NCBI GenBank assembly: GCA_964525605.1
Contig: CAZGKT010000001.1
Location: 135,925-199,924, forward strand
DNA from: CAVTWJ01 sp964525605
GTDB taxonomy: Bacteria > Oederibacteriota > Muellerivitia > Muellerivitales > Muellerivitaceae
Direction: 5' to 3'
DNA length: 64,000 nucleotides
In this document: positions 18,380 through 26,883 of the stretch, piece by piece
Numbering within the stretch: the stretch's first letter is position 1
How the letters are laid out: each line of letters opens with the position of its first letter
The notes under the pieces: model-generated
Databases searched by the model: none
Seen by the model: the letters and a program-made list of their open reading frames with translations, nothing else
What the model was told of the DNA's origin: nothing
Position numbers and translations under genes: made by a program

Positions 18380-21300
18380 TTAATTTCGAACAGGAGGAGG
18401 ATTGTAATAAATTTCAACTTCCGGATTTTTATAAATCAATGGCAAAAAATTGGCAAATTTCGCCAATCCCAAGGTGGGGTAACCGGCTTTGCCCCCGGCT
18501 CCATTTCGTTCAATAGTCCCCACCATTACGAGTCGAACCCCATAAGCGTCCAACATCCGCTTGGCCAATCCCAGATCCGTTGTTTCGTATATTTGGTCCA
18601 CTGCCGCTTTACGGTTGTAGATATCGGTGTCCAACTGTTTTCCCACCCATTCATGTACATGTGAATCCCACCCCATAAGCGCCGGAATACCTGTGAAAAT
18701 TGAAAAGCGCGAGCCCCAAGAATTATAACCTGCACCCACAAATTCCATGAGGCAGGGCTGGTTGGGGACATGGTCGTTCAAAAAGCGAATCGCGGCGTCG
18801 TCTCCCGGGTTGGAGCGGTGCATATACTCGAGCCCGTTTAGCGTAGGGCTTTCCACATAACCAACCCATTTCAGACGAGTTGATTCAAAAAAACCATGAC
18901 ACTTCCTTATTGAAGCCGCCAGGGGATAAATCGATACCGCTATAGCTAGAATCAAAACCAATGTACTCCAGCATCGGAAGGCGAGTTTCGCACCCATATT
19001 CTTTTGACCTTCCCATAGGAAGGCAATTAGGGTTACTGAAAGAGCCGCAAGAGAACCCGGTAAAAGAAATTCAACATTCAGGATGTTGCTCCAATGTTGA
19101 ATCAGGTTTAGAAGAGAGCCAAAACTTCCTTGAGGAAGCAAGGAAACTATTGATACAAAAATCGACATCCCTCCCAGTCCCAAACTTAAAACCCAATCAG
19201 CTGTCTTTTTCAAAGTGCTCGTTGTCAATCTCCATATCAAAAGGCCCGCCACAACAACGATGTTAATGATATAGGTAATGGGTGTTTGGAGCGAATCGGC
19301 AAAGTTGAAAAAGATAAGTTCCAAAATTAAGAATAGAAGCACCCCGGCCACCGCAACCAGCACGCGTTTGGATACGAGAGTCTCTTTTTTAGCCGTTTTA
19401 AGCCATCCCAAAATGAAATCAATCATCTTGGGAATCAAAGCTCCCACGGCGATGGAGGCCAACATCCAGGCGTGAATTCCAAATTTAAACAAGGAGTTGT
19501 TCCGCATCCAGTCGCCGCCCAAAAACTCACTGACGGCGAACAATTCCAAAACTGCTAAGACCAGAAATAAAAGCGCGGTTAGAATATAGGTAAAAGAAAG
19601 AGGCCGGTCCTTGATAACCTTCACGGCAAGTCCAAGATAAAAGAATCCCAAGAGCCACAAAACCGAGCAAAGACCCAACCCAAGGGTTAAAGCCATATCC
19701 TGATAAAGGTGAATTCCCTGGAGGGAGAGAACAACTATCCACAGCAATACCACCGCTGCTTCCGCCAGCCATATTTCCCAGCGAGTTTTTAACTGAACCG
19801 CAAGCACAAGCAAAATCGCGGCTACGCTGGCCAATAGCTGTGAGAAAAAGACCTTCCCCTGGGGTTCAGACCAATGAACCCAGGAAGCTCCCCAAACCAC
19901 CATCAGAGAAAAGAACCCCAGTGACAAAATTCCCCGAACGGGGTCTTTAGGGGAAAGCAATCCCGATAGAAAATCAAAGGCTTTGTCGGGCAAATTTTTC
20001 AAGAATCGTTTTTCCGGCTTGGCTTTACCCACCCAGAGCAAAATCTCTTTGGAATAGGCCAGAACAAAACTCATTAAAAGTATTGAAAGAAAAAAACCAT
20101 AAATACCAATGAAGTCGTTAAGATCCGTGCGAATGGACGGCAGAACCCAGAGAATCTTGTTTTGCTGAGGAGTAAATCGAAGAAAGTTCGGAATCCAGAA
20201 CAAGCCCGCGGTCACCAATATTCCTGCCACACCTACTGCAATAAACAGCAAGTGTTTCGAAAGAAGCCGCGTAGTTTTTTGTAAATATAGCCAGAGGACA
20301 GACGCTAAAAACCCAAGACCAAGAAATAGAATCAAGTAGAACGTGGACCCACCCAGAGCCTGTTGATCCACCCCAGGCATGATCAAGGTCCACCAACCCA
20401 GCAAGGTAAACGCAAGAACCAGAATGCTGAAAACCATGCCAGACCCTTTCACAATGGTTTTTCCATTGAGAACTACAAGTCCGCGAACCAAAAGAGTGAT
20501 CCCGATGATCGCGAGCCCCGTGAGAATATCCCAAGTATTCAGAAACACGAGCCCGCCCATCAAAAATCCAGCAACCAGAAACTTGAACCAATCCCCTTTC
20601 CAACTAAATAGCTTAGGCGCAGGGGATAAATAAATGGAAGCCACCACTCCCCATAAAAGCATGTCGAAAGGCATGGCTAGCGTATGTGAATGCATGTCGC
20701 CATAAAGCACGCTGAAATAGGGAAACTCGTTGATACTGTTCGGAATCACTCGAGAGGGGCCAAAAAAATCATAGGTAATTCCGTTAAGCGCGGACAAGTT
20801 ATGGGCGACTATGCATTGGTTAATCGCGGCCAAATATTGTTTAACTCCGGTGAGGTTGCTCGCCATTGCACATAAAAAACCTGCCACCCAACCTCCCGAA
20901 AGCCGTCCCGATAAGACGTAGGCTAGACCGAAAGCGGATGAAAAAATCAGGGCAAATAGAGTTATCAAGCTCAAGTTATAGGTCACGGCAGGTACCAGCC
21001 CCAGAGTTTTGGAGAGTATCCCCATCATTAGATGGCCAAAATAATACGGGTAACCAATAGGTTGGCCCGCCATCCACATATTTTGTGGAGGGAATGTCTC
21101 GCCCCGCACGATGGAGGCCAAAAATCCAAAATCCATACCCGCTTCTCCACCCCCATTGTATCCTTCGCCCGAGGGATCATGCACATGAGAGGAATAAAGA
21201 CGGACGAATGTGAACGCGATAAAGGCAAAAACGAACACGCCTTCTTGAATTAACCAGACACGACCCAAACGCTTATAAAAATCTTTGATAACTTTTCGGT

Positions 21301-24300
21301 CGCGCCAATACCCATAAACCGAAAGACCCGTAAGAAGCAAAAACCAAACCCAACAGGCCCCCGCTGTAAAATGCGTGATTTTCAAGCTTGTCATAAACCA
21401 CACAACCCAGGTGAAAACAAGGAAACCCAGAACCTTACTGAGCGAATAGGCCCCCGCAGAAATAGGGGAAAGGATGCGAAGCGTCAGCGGTAATACGAGC
21501 CATCCGAGGACAACCAAAAGCGCCAGCCAGGTGAACCAGGCGCGGCATTGATAACCCGTCTTCTCTTCCGGTCGGGGAGGCAAATTCATGATGTCATTTT
21601 CCACAACTGGGTGGTCCGCCAGGTCTTGCAAAACCTTGAGGGTTTGAGTGTCCGGCAAGCCGGGCACGGTCGCAGGGGCCTGAACTGGGGGGGCGTTAAC
21701 ATCGGTCACGGAGGAAGAGGCAGCGGATGCCGGAGGAAGTTTCCCCCCTATGGGGGGCACAATAGCAGGCAAGGTTTTTTCAGCTTGTAGTTTGTCGGGC
21801 GGCGGAGGAGATTGAGTTGCAGGCGCGGAAAGGTTGTTAAGCTTTTGAAGCAGCCCGGCCTGTTCCAGAGCCTGGTTATGTTTGCTGATGAAATCATCCA
21901 CGTTTTCAGGCGTGATTGCCCTCATCTGGTCACGAGTAATGCCCCGCACGTAATCATCCGAGTTGAGAATTTCCAAGATGCGTTCTGGAGTCACTTGCTC
22001 GACTTTTTTGAAAATATAAACCCGAGGATGGTCATACACGGAAAAGGATTCCTCAGCCATATCATCCGGATGGGCCCACCCTAGCAAGCTGGGAAAATTG
22101 TGAAATTCATGTAACATTTTGTAACCTAAAAGCCCAGCCCAGAGGGCCCGGTAATACCGGGAGGTCACTGGATAAGCATTAAACCCGTGAGGCCTGAACT
22201 CAGGAGTTTCATCCGTTAGGGTGTACCAGAGTTTCTTTGAAGAAATGGCGATATAGTCAGCCTGAGGAATCATATTGGCGTAATAATTTTTCTTTACCGG
22301 GCTGTCGTCCGTTGGAAAACCGTGCAGTTCGTAGGGAGTCAAATCCTGGAGTTGGTAAAGTCCCGGATTCATCGGCCGATCTAACCGTGAGTCCTGTTGG
22401 GGGTTCAAATCCACCGGCAACCCATCTCCCCAGGCCTCGTTATAAATCTTTGAGCCAAGGGGTATGTTTTTATAAATCCAGCCTGATGAATCAAGCCAGG
22501 GATGCGCATACCGATAGACATGCATATAGGCCATTGAATAAAAAAGGCTTCCACCAACGGTTAATGCCAATAGCGCGGGTTTGATAAACCTTTCCAGGTT
22601 TTTAGGGAGCCGATCAAACACATTCCACAAAAAAATCGCCGCAAAAATGCAAAAAACAGGGGCCAGGGGAACCATATAGCGTATGAATTTCGTGTTCCAT
22701 CCGCCAATAAAGGCGAAATAGGGGATGAACCAAGAAAGAAGAATGAGTTCTGGCAGGATAAATCTAAACCCTTTGTTTTTCAGAAAAGGCGCTGGGAGGA
22801 TCGCTCCGGAAGAAACCGGTTGAAAAAGCTGAAGAACGAATCTTCCTAAAACCCAAACCATCCCTAGTACCGCCGTGATCCCGAGGGGCCACCACAACTC
22901 CACACTGATCAGGTTCTGAAGATGAAAAATGTATCGGGGCGTGTCTTTAAATTGCAGCACATAGCAGGCGCCCGCATCAGATACCACCGACCACTCATAA
23001 TTCATTGAGTTCATAAACCCCTGGTAATCCAAGAGGGACCATGGTGAAAGCAAACAAAAGATCAGAAATGAAAGAGCACCGGCCGAAGAAAGTCTTAACC
23101 ACAGGGGTACCTGGGCCCGCAATACCCTGAATTTCGAGACTCCCCACACAAACAGGACTGCGGCCATACCTGCAAGAGAGAGAAAAAGAACAATCCAAAT
23201 GCCAATGGAACCGTTGGGGTTCAAAGGGCAGAGATCACGTATGACACCCTTTAATTTATAACCTGCTCCAACCAAAGCGCCTGTACCCCCAGCGAGAAAC
23301 AGTGCCGCGAGAATATTGTTCAGGCTTTGATCGTCCCTGTTTTTATGATCAAGCTTCAGCCAATCCTTTTCAGTGGTTTTCGATAAATACACCAGATGGC
23401 CGATCAAAATCATGAACAGGTAATAAAGGGAGCTTGTTTTTGCCGCCATGGAAAGACCAAAAGCCGCACCAACTAAAAGGTAATTTTTCCAAGACCCCTG
23501 CCGAGAAACTTCATACGCACCAAGTGCGATGACCACCAACATGAGGGTGATAAAAGATTCCGTGATGCAGTAATGGCAAACCTGGATACTCACAACGGAG
23601 AAAGCGAAAAACGCAGACCCCAAAAGGGCTAGTGGTTTATTTTCATAAACCTTGTTCAGGAACCAATAAATAACCAGAATGGTCAGGGTGGAAAAAAAGG
23701 CGGCCCAAATACGCCCAATAATCATGCAATCGCTGTAACCAGTGTATTGAAGGCCATAATGCGAGAAAGAGGCGAAAATGGCCCAAATCCCCAGGGCCAT
23801 TTGAAGAAGTCGGCCCCACCGGGATTCCCAGCTAAACCAAGTAAATGCCGCTCCGACGACCAACGCAAAGGCCATGGAACCAAAGGTTCTCGCGAAAGCA
23901 TCTGGAAGGAAAAATGGTATGACACCCAATAAAAAGGTCAATCCAGCTGCGATATAAATTGGGAGTCCTAACCATTCCAATCCGATGAAATCGGACAAAA
24001 GGGCCGAAACCCCGAAAAACAAAATCGCGTCCAAGCAAAAATTCGCTCCTTTTAATGGCCAATCATTCAGAAAATCAAACCAGGCCGAAAACACTGGCAC
24101 GAATTTGATAAACAAAACAAGCAAAAACACCCCGGAGGCGATTAAGAAAGAAGGAATTTTGAATTTTTTCCGTGGGAAAAGCCAACCGATTCCCGCAAAT
24201 AGAGAGATAAGAAAAGCCCAATAAAAGAAAGCAGCTAGGAAAGCCTGGTTGGGGAAAAACGAATTGAAAAAAGACGGGGTAGAAATTAGTTCACCGGTGG

Positions 24301-24541
24301 CTCGATAAAGGTAAACAGGCAGTTGGCCGTAAGCAAAGAACTTAACCTTAAAACCATCCGAGGCTTGAATACTTGCGGTTTGACCAAGAATGTTTCTTTC
24401 ATCAGGATGAAAGGACTTGCCAAAATCCCAGTTAGGATTGTAAAACCGGAAACCCGCTCCTAAGAGAGTAATAAAAACAAGTATGATAAATGTTGGATTA
24501 TTCCAACGTCTCAAGACCGATAAATTGCTTTTTCGGGCCAC
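18380..24541 (-). CDS. Giant fusion: GT-C glycosyltransferase joined to DUF2298 membrane domain
   Basis: This 2053-residue protein combines two polytopic modules. The N-terminal half (about 1-900) is GT-C-like: after the first helix comes KSFHPDERNILGQT with Asp47-Glu48 as likely catalytic acids, then many helices and a soluble domain. A Pro/Ala/Ser-rich linker (about 900-1000) follows. The C-terminal half (about 1000-2050) is DUF2298: EAGMDFGFLASIVRGETFPP, WMAGQPIGYPYYFGHLM, INEFPYFSVLYGDMHSHTLA and MGWDSHVHEW, which align with the next gene. The start is GTG, with GAGGG just upstream. The likely role is transfer of sugars from a polyprenyl carrier outside the membrane. Substrate, product and the purpose of the fusion are unknown. 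I see no frameshift or internal stop. Confidence 0.84.
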   Translation of the reverse strand: MARKSNLSVLRRWNNPTFIILVFITLLGAGFRFYNPNWDFGKSFHPDERNILGQTASIQASDGFKVKFFAYGQLPVYLYRATGELISTPSFFNSFFPNQAFLAAFFYWAFLISLFAGIGWLFPRKKFKIPSFLIASGVFLLVLFIKFVPVFSAWFDFLNDWPLKGANFCLDAILFFGVSALLSDFIGLEWLGLPIYIAAGLTFLLGVIPFFLPDAFARTFGSMAFALVVGAAFTWFSWESRWGRLLQMALGIWAIFASFSHYGLQYTGYSDCMIIGRIWAAFFSTLTILVIYWFLNKVYENKPLALLGSAFFAFSVVSIQVCHYCITESFITLMLVVIALGAYEVSRQGSWKNYLLVGAAFGLSMAAKTSSLYYLFMILIGHLVYLSKTTEKDWLKLDHKNRDDQSLNNILAALFLAGGTGALVGAGYKLKGVIRDLCPLNPNGSIGIWIVLFLSLAGMAAVLFVWGVSKFRVLRAQVPLWLRLSSAGALSFLIFCLLSPWSLLDYQGFMNSMNYEWSVVSDAGACYVLQFKDTPRYIFHLQNLISVELWWPLGITAVLGMVWVLGRFVLQLFQPVSSGAILPAPFLKNKGFRFILPELILLSWFIPYFAFIGGWNTKFIRYMVPLAPVFCIFAAIFLWNVFDRLPKNLERFIKPALLALTVGGSLFYSMAYMHVYRYAHPWLDSSGWIYKNIPLGSKIYNEAWGDGLPVDLNPQQDSRLDRPMNPGLYQLQDLTPYELHGFPTDDSPVKKNYYANMIPQADYIAISSKKLWYTLTDETPEFRPHGFNAYPVTSRYYRALWAGLLGYKMLHEFHNFPSLLGWAHPDDMAEESFSVYDHPRVYIFKKVEQVTPERILEILNSDDYVRGITRDQMRAITPENVDDFISKHNQALEQAGLLQKLNNLSAPATQSPPPPDKLQAEKTLPAIVPPIGGKLPPASAASSSVTDVNAPPVQAPATVPGLPDTQTLKVLQDLADHPVVENDIMNLPPRPEEKTGYQCRAWFTWLALLVVLGWLVLPLTLRILSPISAGAYSLSKVLGFLVFTWVVWFMTSLKITHFTAGACWVWFLLLTGLSVYGYWRDRKVIKDFYKRLGRVWLIQEGVFVFAFIAFTFVRLYSSHVHDPSGEGYNGGGEAGMDFGFLASIVRGETFPPQNMWMAGQPIGYPYYFGHLMMGILSKTLGLVPAVTYNLSLITLFALIFSSAFGLAYVLSGRLSGGWVAGFLCAMASNLTGVKQYLAAINQCIVAHNLSALNGITYDFFGPSRVIPNSINEFPYFSVLYGDMHSHTLAMPFDMLLWGVVASIYLSPAPKLFSWKGDWFKFLVAGFLMGGLVFLNTWDILTGLAIIGITLLVRGLVVLNGKTIVKGSGMVFSILVLAFTLLGWWTLIMPGVDQQALGGSTFYLILFLGLGFLASVLWLYLQKTTRLLSKHLLFIAVGVAGILVTAGLFWIPNFLRFTPQQNKILWVLPSIRTDLNDFIGIYGFFLSILLMSFVLAYSKEILLWVGKAKPEKRFLKNLPDKAFDFLSGLLSPKDPVRGILSLGFFSLMVVWGASWVHWSEPQGKVFFSQLLASVAAILLVLAVQLKTRWEIWLAEAAVVLLWIVVLSLQGIHLYQDMALTLGLGLCSVLWLLGFFYLGLAVKVIKDRPLSFTYILTALLFLVLAVLELFAVSEFLGGDWMRNNSLFKFGIHAWMLASIAVGALIPKMIDFILGWLKTAKKETLVSKRVLVAVAGVLLFLILELIFFNFADSLQTPITYIINIVVVAGLLIWRLTTSTLKKTADWVLSLGLGGMSIFVSIVSLLPQGSFGSLLNLIQHWSNILNVEFLLPGSLAALSVTLIAFLWEGQKNMGAKLAFRCWSTLVLILAIAVSIYPLAASIRKCHGFFESTRLKWVGYVESPTLNGLEYMHRSNPGDDAAIRFLNDHVPNQPCLMEFVGAGYNSWGSRFSIFTGIPALMGWDSHVHEWVGKQLDTDIYNRKAAVDQIYETTDLGLAKRMLDAYGVRLVMVGTIERNGAGGKAGYPTLGLAKFANFLPLIYKNPEVEIYYNPPPVRN

Positions 24542-24641
24542 AACACCCTCTAAATTCGTTGATTTTCGCAGAGAAATTCAAAAAACGTGTTGCAGTATAG
24601 CTGAATTACCAAGTAAAAAAAACGTTCAAATTCTAGACCTA

Positions 24642-25028
24642 TTACCGACAAAAAACCTGGGATCCCCCGACTTGAAGGTTATTACAAAACACCTTAAAAG
24701 AATATATTCCCGGGGCTGGAAAGACCACCCGCCAACTGGTTATCAGGTCATGAAAGCTCATGTCGGAAAACAAAATCTTGCGTGGAGCCGAATCGGATAC
24801 TTTGACCCCTTTTTCGTCAAAAAGACTAATATCAATTTGAAATTCCCCTCCCGAAGGATGGTTCAGCCTGGTAAAAGTCATAAATTCAACCCCAAATGGA
24901 TAACCCGGCGGCCCAAACCCTTGAAAAACACCTCTTAAGTCGTAATTTTTATTCAAAACATCCTGAAAAATAGAATGACAACAGAGAAAGCTTGAAACCT
25001 TTGGCAGATTAAAATCAGTTGAGTTCAC
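24642..25028 (-). CDS. DUF6941-like small protein
   Basis: This 128-residue protein is soluble, beta-rich and has no signal peptide. The layout NKNYDLRGVFQGFGPPGYP, a strand-rich middle (EFQIDISLFDEKGVKVSDS) and PAPGIYSFKVFCNN near the end resembles the DUF6941 family from memory; function there is unknown. The start is a GTG that overlaps the stop of the upstream GT2 gene by four bases (GTGA), indicating translational coupling. The giant GT-C/DUF2298 gene starts 100 bases downstream. The context suggests an accessory or regulatory role in the same glycan process, but nothing in the sequence shows it directly. Confidence 0.72.
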   Translation of the reverse strand: MNSTDFNLPKVSSFLCCHSIFQDVLNKNYDLRGVFQGFGPPGYPFGVEFMTFTRLNHPSGGEFQIDISLFDEKGVKVSDSAPRKILFSDMSFHDLITSWRVVFPAPGIYSFKVFCNNLQVGGSQVFCR

Positions 25029-25813
25029 TGGGGCCGCTTCCCTTTTTCTTTGAAGTACCTCAAAGCTTTTTGATTCATTTCACTTGGCACCTCGAATTTT
25101 TCTTTAGCCCCTAATAGCATCCGCCCAAAACACCAGAGACTCAAGGTTAAAACAATGAACCCATCCAAAACCGTGGTTCCGGCTCGGTAATAGGCAATTT
25201 TAACTAAAAATTGATTGTCAATACGGAATTTGGCCCTGGCCGTGATAAGAGCGATTTCCTGGGCGCAGGAATATTTTATTCCCGTGTAAAAGGAAAGAAT
25301 AGTCGGTAGGGTTCGAACCTGTAAGAGGCGAAGCCCCGATTCGACATCCTGATACCTGTGGCCAGAAAGCACTGAGTTTGTGAATGTTAAAAACCTATTT
25401 CCCCATATTTTATATCTTGGGTAGACGGAAAAATCCCTTTTCGTCAAAACCACATCCACTTTTTTCTTCAGCATGTACCGAACTAATTCGGGAATATATT
25501 CGGGTTTGTGTTGTCCATCCGCGTCGAGGGTGACCACGATGTCTGTATTACTCACGATTCCCTGATCGCGCAAGTATAAGACAAACAAAAACCCCTGTTT
25601 TAAGGCGCCGGCCATTCCTGAGTTAAGCTTTAAATCGACTAGAAACAAACTTTGATCTTTTCTAGAGAAAGCACAAAGAATTTCTCGGCTTCCATCGCTC
25701 GAGCCGTCATTCACGCAAACCAAATAATCCACCCTCGGCCTTAAAAGGTGAAGAACGGAAAGAAGGTGTTTTTCTTCATTGAAAATTGGTAGTACCGCCA
25801 CGACTTTTGGCAC
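25025..25813 (-). CDS. GT2 glycosyltransferase (polyprenol-sugar synthase-like)
   Basis: This 262-residue GT2 enzyme shows VAVLPIFNEEKHLLSVLHLL at the N-terminus, LVCVNDGSSDGSREIL, the DxD-type VTLDADGQHKPEYIPELV and a later GHRYQDVESGLRLLQ motif typical of Dpm1/GtrB-like synthases. One hydrophobic stretch near the C-terminus (TVLDGFIVLTLSLWCFG) could anchor it to the membrane. Unlike the Dpm1-like gene at 12787 it has a diverged acceptor region, so it may load a different sugar. The start is GTG, with GAGGA five bases upstream. It is the first gene of the minus-strand glycan run, directly after the korB terminator. Confidence 0.85.
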   Translation of the reverse strand: MPKVVAVLPIFNEEKHLLSVLHLLRPRVDYLVCVNDGSSDGSREILCAFSRKDQSLFLVDLKLNSGMAGALKQGFLFVLYLRDQGIVSNTDIVVTLDADGQHKPEYIPELVRYMLKKKVDVVLTKRDFSVYPRYKIWGNRFLTFTNSVLSGHRYQDVESGLRLLQVRTLPTILSFYTGIKYSCAQEIALITARAKFRIDNQFLVKIAYYRAGTTVLDGFIVLTLSLWCFGRMLLGAKEKFEVPSEMNQKALRYFKEKGKRPQ

Positions 25814-25860
25814 AGTGTTCCTCAGAAATTAATTAAAAAAATATGACCCAAATAAAAAAA

Positions 25861-25882
25861 CCCGAAACCCCAAGGTTTCGGG
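25861..25882 (-). terminator. Terminator of the korAB operon
   Basis: A perfect 9-bp stem (CCCGAAACC/GGTTTCGGG) with a 4-base loop is followed on the minus strand by seven T residues. It lies between korB and the GT2 gene and separates the two transcription units. Confidence 0.85.
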
Positions 25883-25899
25883 TTTTTTCCCCCCGCCTT

Positions 25900-26883
25900 T
25901 TAAAAAAGGAATTCCTCATAAACTTTGCTCAAATCGGTGGTCGGCAGGTGGCTAGCGTCCTCGTAAGGCACCCGCGCGGGTGAAAACTTTTTCAGCATTG
26001 GGACCTGGGCCTGCATCCGTTCCACGTAGGTAGGCAACTTGATTTCGTAAAATACGCCCACCGGAATCCGATCCCCGTGATAATAGGCCATTTCAAACGC
26101 TTTCTTCTGTTTGTCGGTCACTTCATCAATATTGGTCGGATCCTTGACCGACCCATCATGTCCCATATCATTGATATTGAAAATTCGCGGGACCTGGTTA
26201 TTTTCTCCCTCTCCCTTAATTTTCTTGTTAAACCATTCAGCCGTATGAATGTCGTTAAAGGTTGGGCAAGGTTGAAGAACATCCAGAAGGGCCATGCCCT
26301 TATGTTCGATGGCCTTCTTAATCATTTCTTTGAGATGCTTTCCGTCAAAAGCATAGCTACGGCCAATCCAGGTGTAACCCGCGCTCAAGGCAAGGGCCAA
26401 CGGTTGGATTGCGTCATTCGTGTTGGGAAGAGGCAATGACTTGGTCTGTTGGCCCCGTCCCATGGTGGGTGCCGCCTGACCTTTGGTCAGGCCGTAGACT
26501 TCATTGGTATAAACGATATAGGCCATATCCACATTGCGACGTCCTGCGTGCACAAAATGACCCGCGCCGATACCGTAACCGTCCCCATCTCCTCCTACGG
26601 CAATAACTTCCAGGTCTGGATTGGCTAATTTGGCGCCAACCGCAAAGGGAAGGACTCTGCCGTGGAGCGTATGCACTCCATGGCAGGACATATAGTTGAA
26701 TGTCTTCCCTGAGCAACCAATTCCGGCGAAAACCATCGTTTCCCAAGGCGGAAGAGACAACTCTGCACAAGATTGCTGGATGGCTTGTAGAATTCCAAAG
26801 TCACCGCAACCGGGACACCAGTCGTTATGCACTTCACTCTTGTAAGCCGCAACGGTTAATGAGGTTTGCAGTTTAGAGACCAT
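25900..26883 (-). CDS. korB: 2-oxoacid:ferredoxin oxidoreductase, beta subunit
   Basis: KorB carries the thiamine diphosphate site of 2-oxoacid (probably 2-oxoglutarate) ferredoxin oxidoreductase, which makes or uses CoA thioesters with ferredoxin as electron carrier. DWCPGCGDFGILQAIQQSC (Cys23, Cys26) opens the cofactor domain. GIGCSGKTFNYMSCHGVHTLHGR and the diphosphate-binding GGDGDGYGIGAGHFVHAGRR are clear. The 327 residues match the beta subunit of the two-subunit form. The ATG start overlaps korA by 11 bases, which indicates coupled expression. A strong terminator follows. Pyruvate or branched-chain 2-oxoacids cannot be excluded as substrates. Confidence 0.92.
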   Translation of the reverse strand: MVSKLQTSLTVAAYKSEVHNDWCPGCGDFGILQAIQQSCAELSLPPWETMVFAGIGCSGKTFNYMSCHGVHTLHGRVLPFAVGAKLANPDLEVIAVGGDGDGYGIGAGHFVHAGRRNVDMAYIVYTNEVYGLTKGQAAPTMGRGQQTKSLPLPNTNDAIQPLALALSAGYTWIGRSYAFDGKHLKEMIKKAIEHKGMALLDVLQPCPTFNDIHTAEWFNKKIKGEGENNQVPRIFNINDMGHDGSVKDPTNIDEVTDKQKKAFEMAYYHGDRIPVGVFYEIKLPTYVERMQAQVPMLKKFSPARVPYEDASHLPTTDLSKVYEEFLF

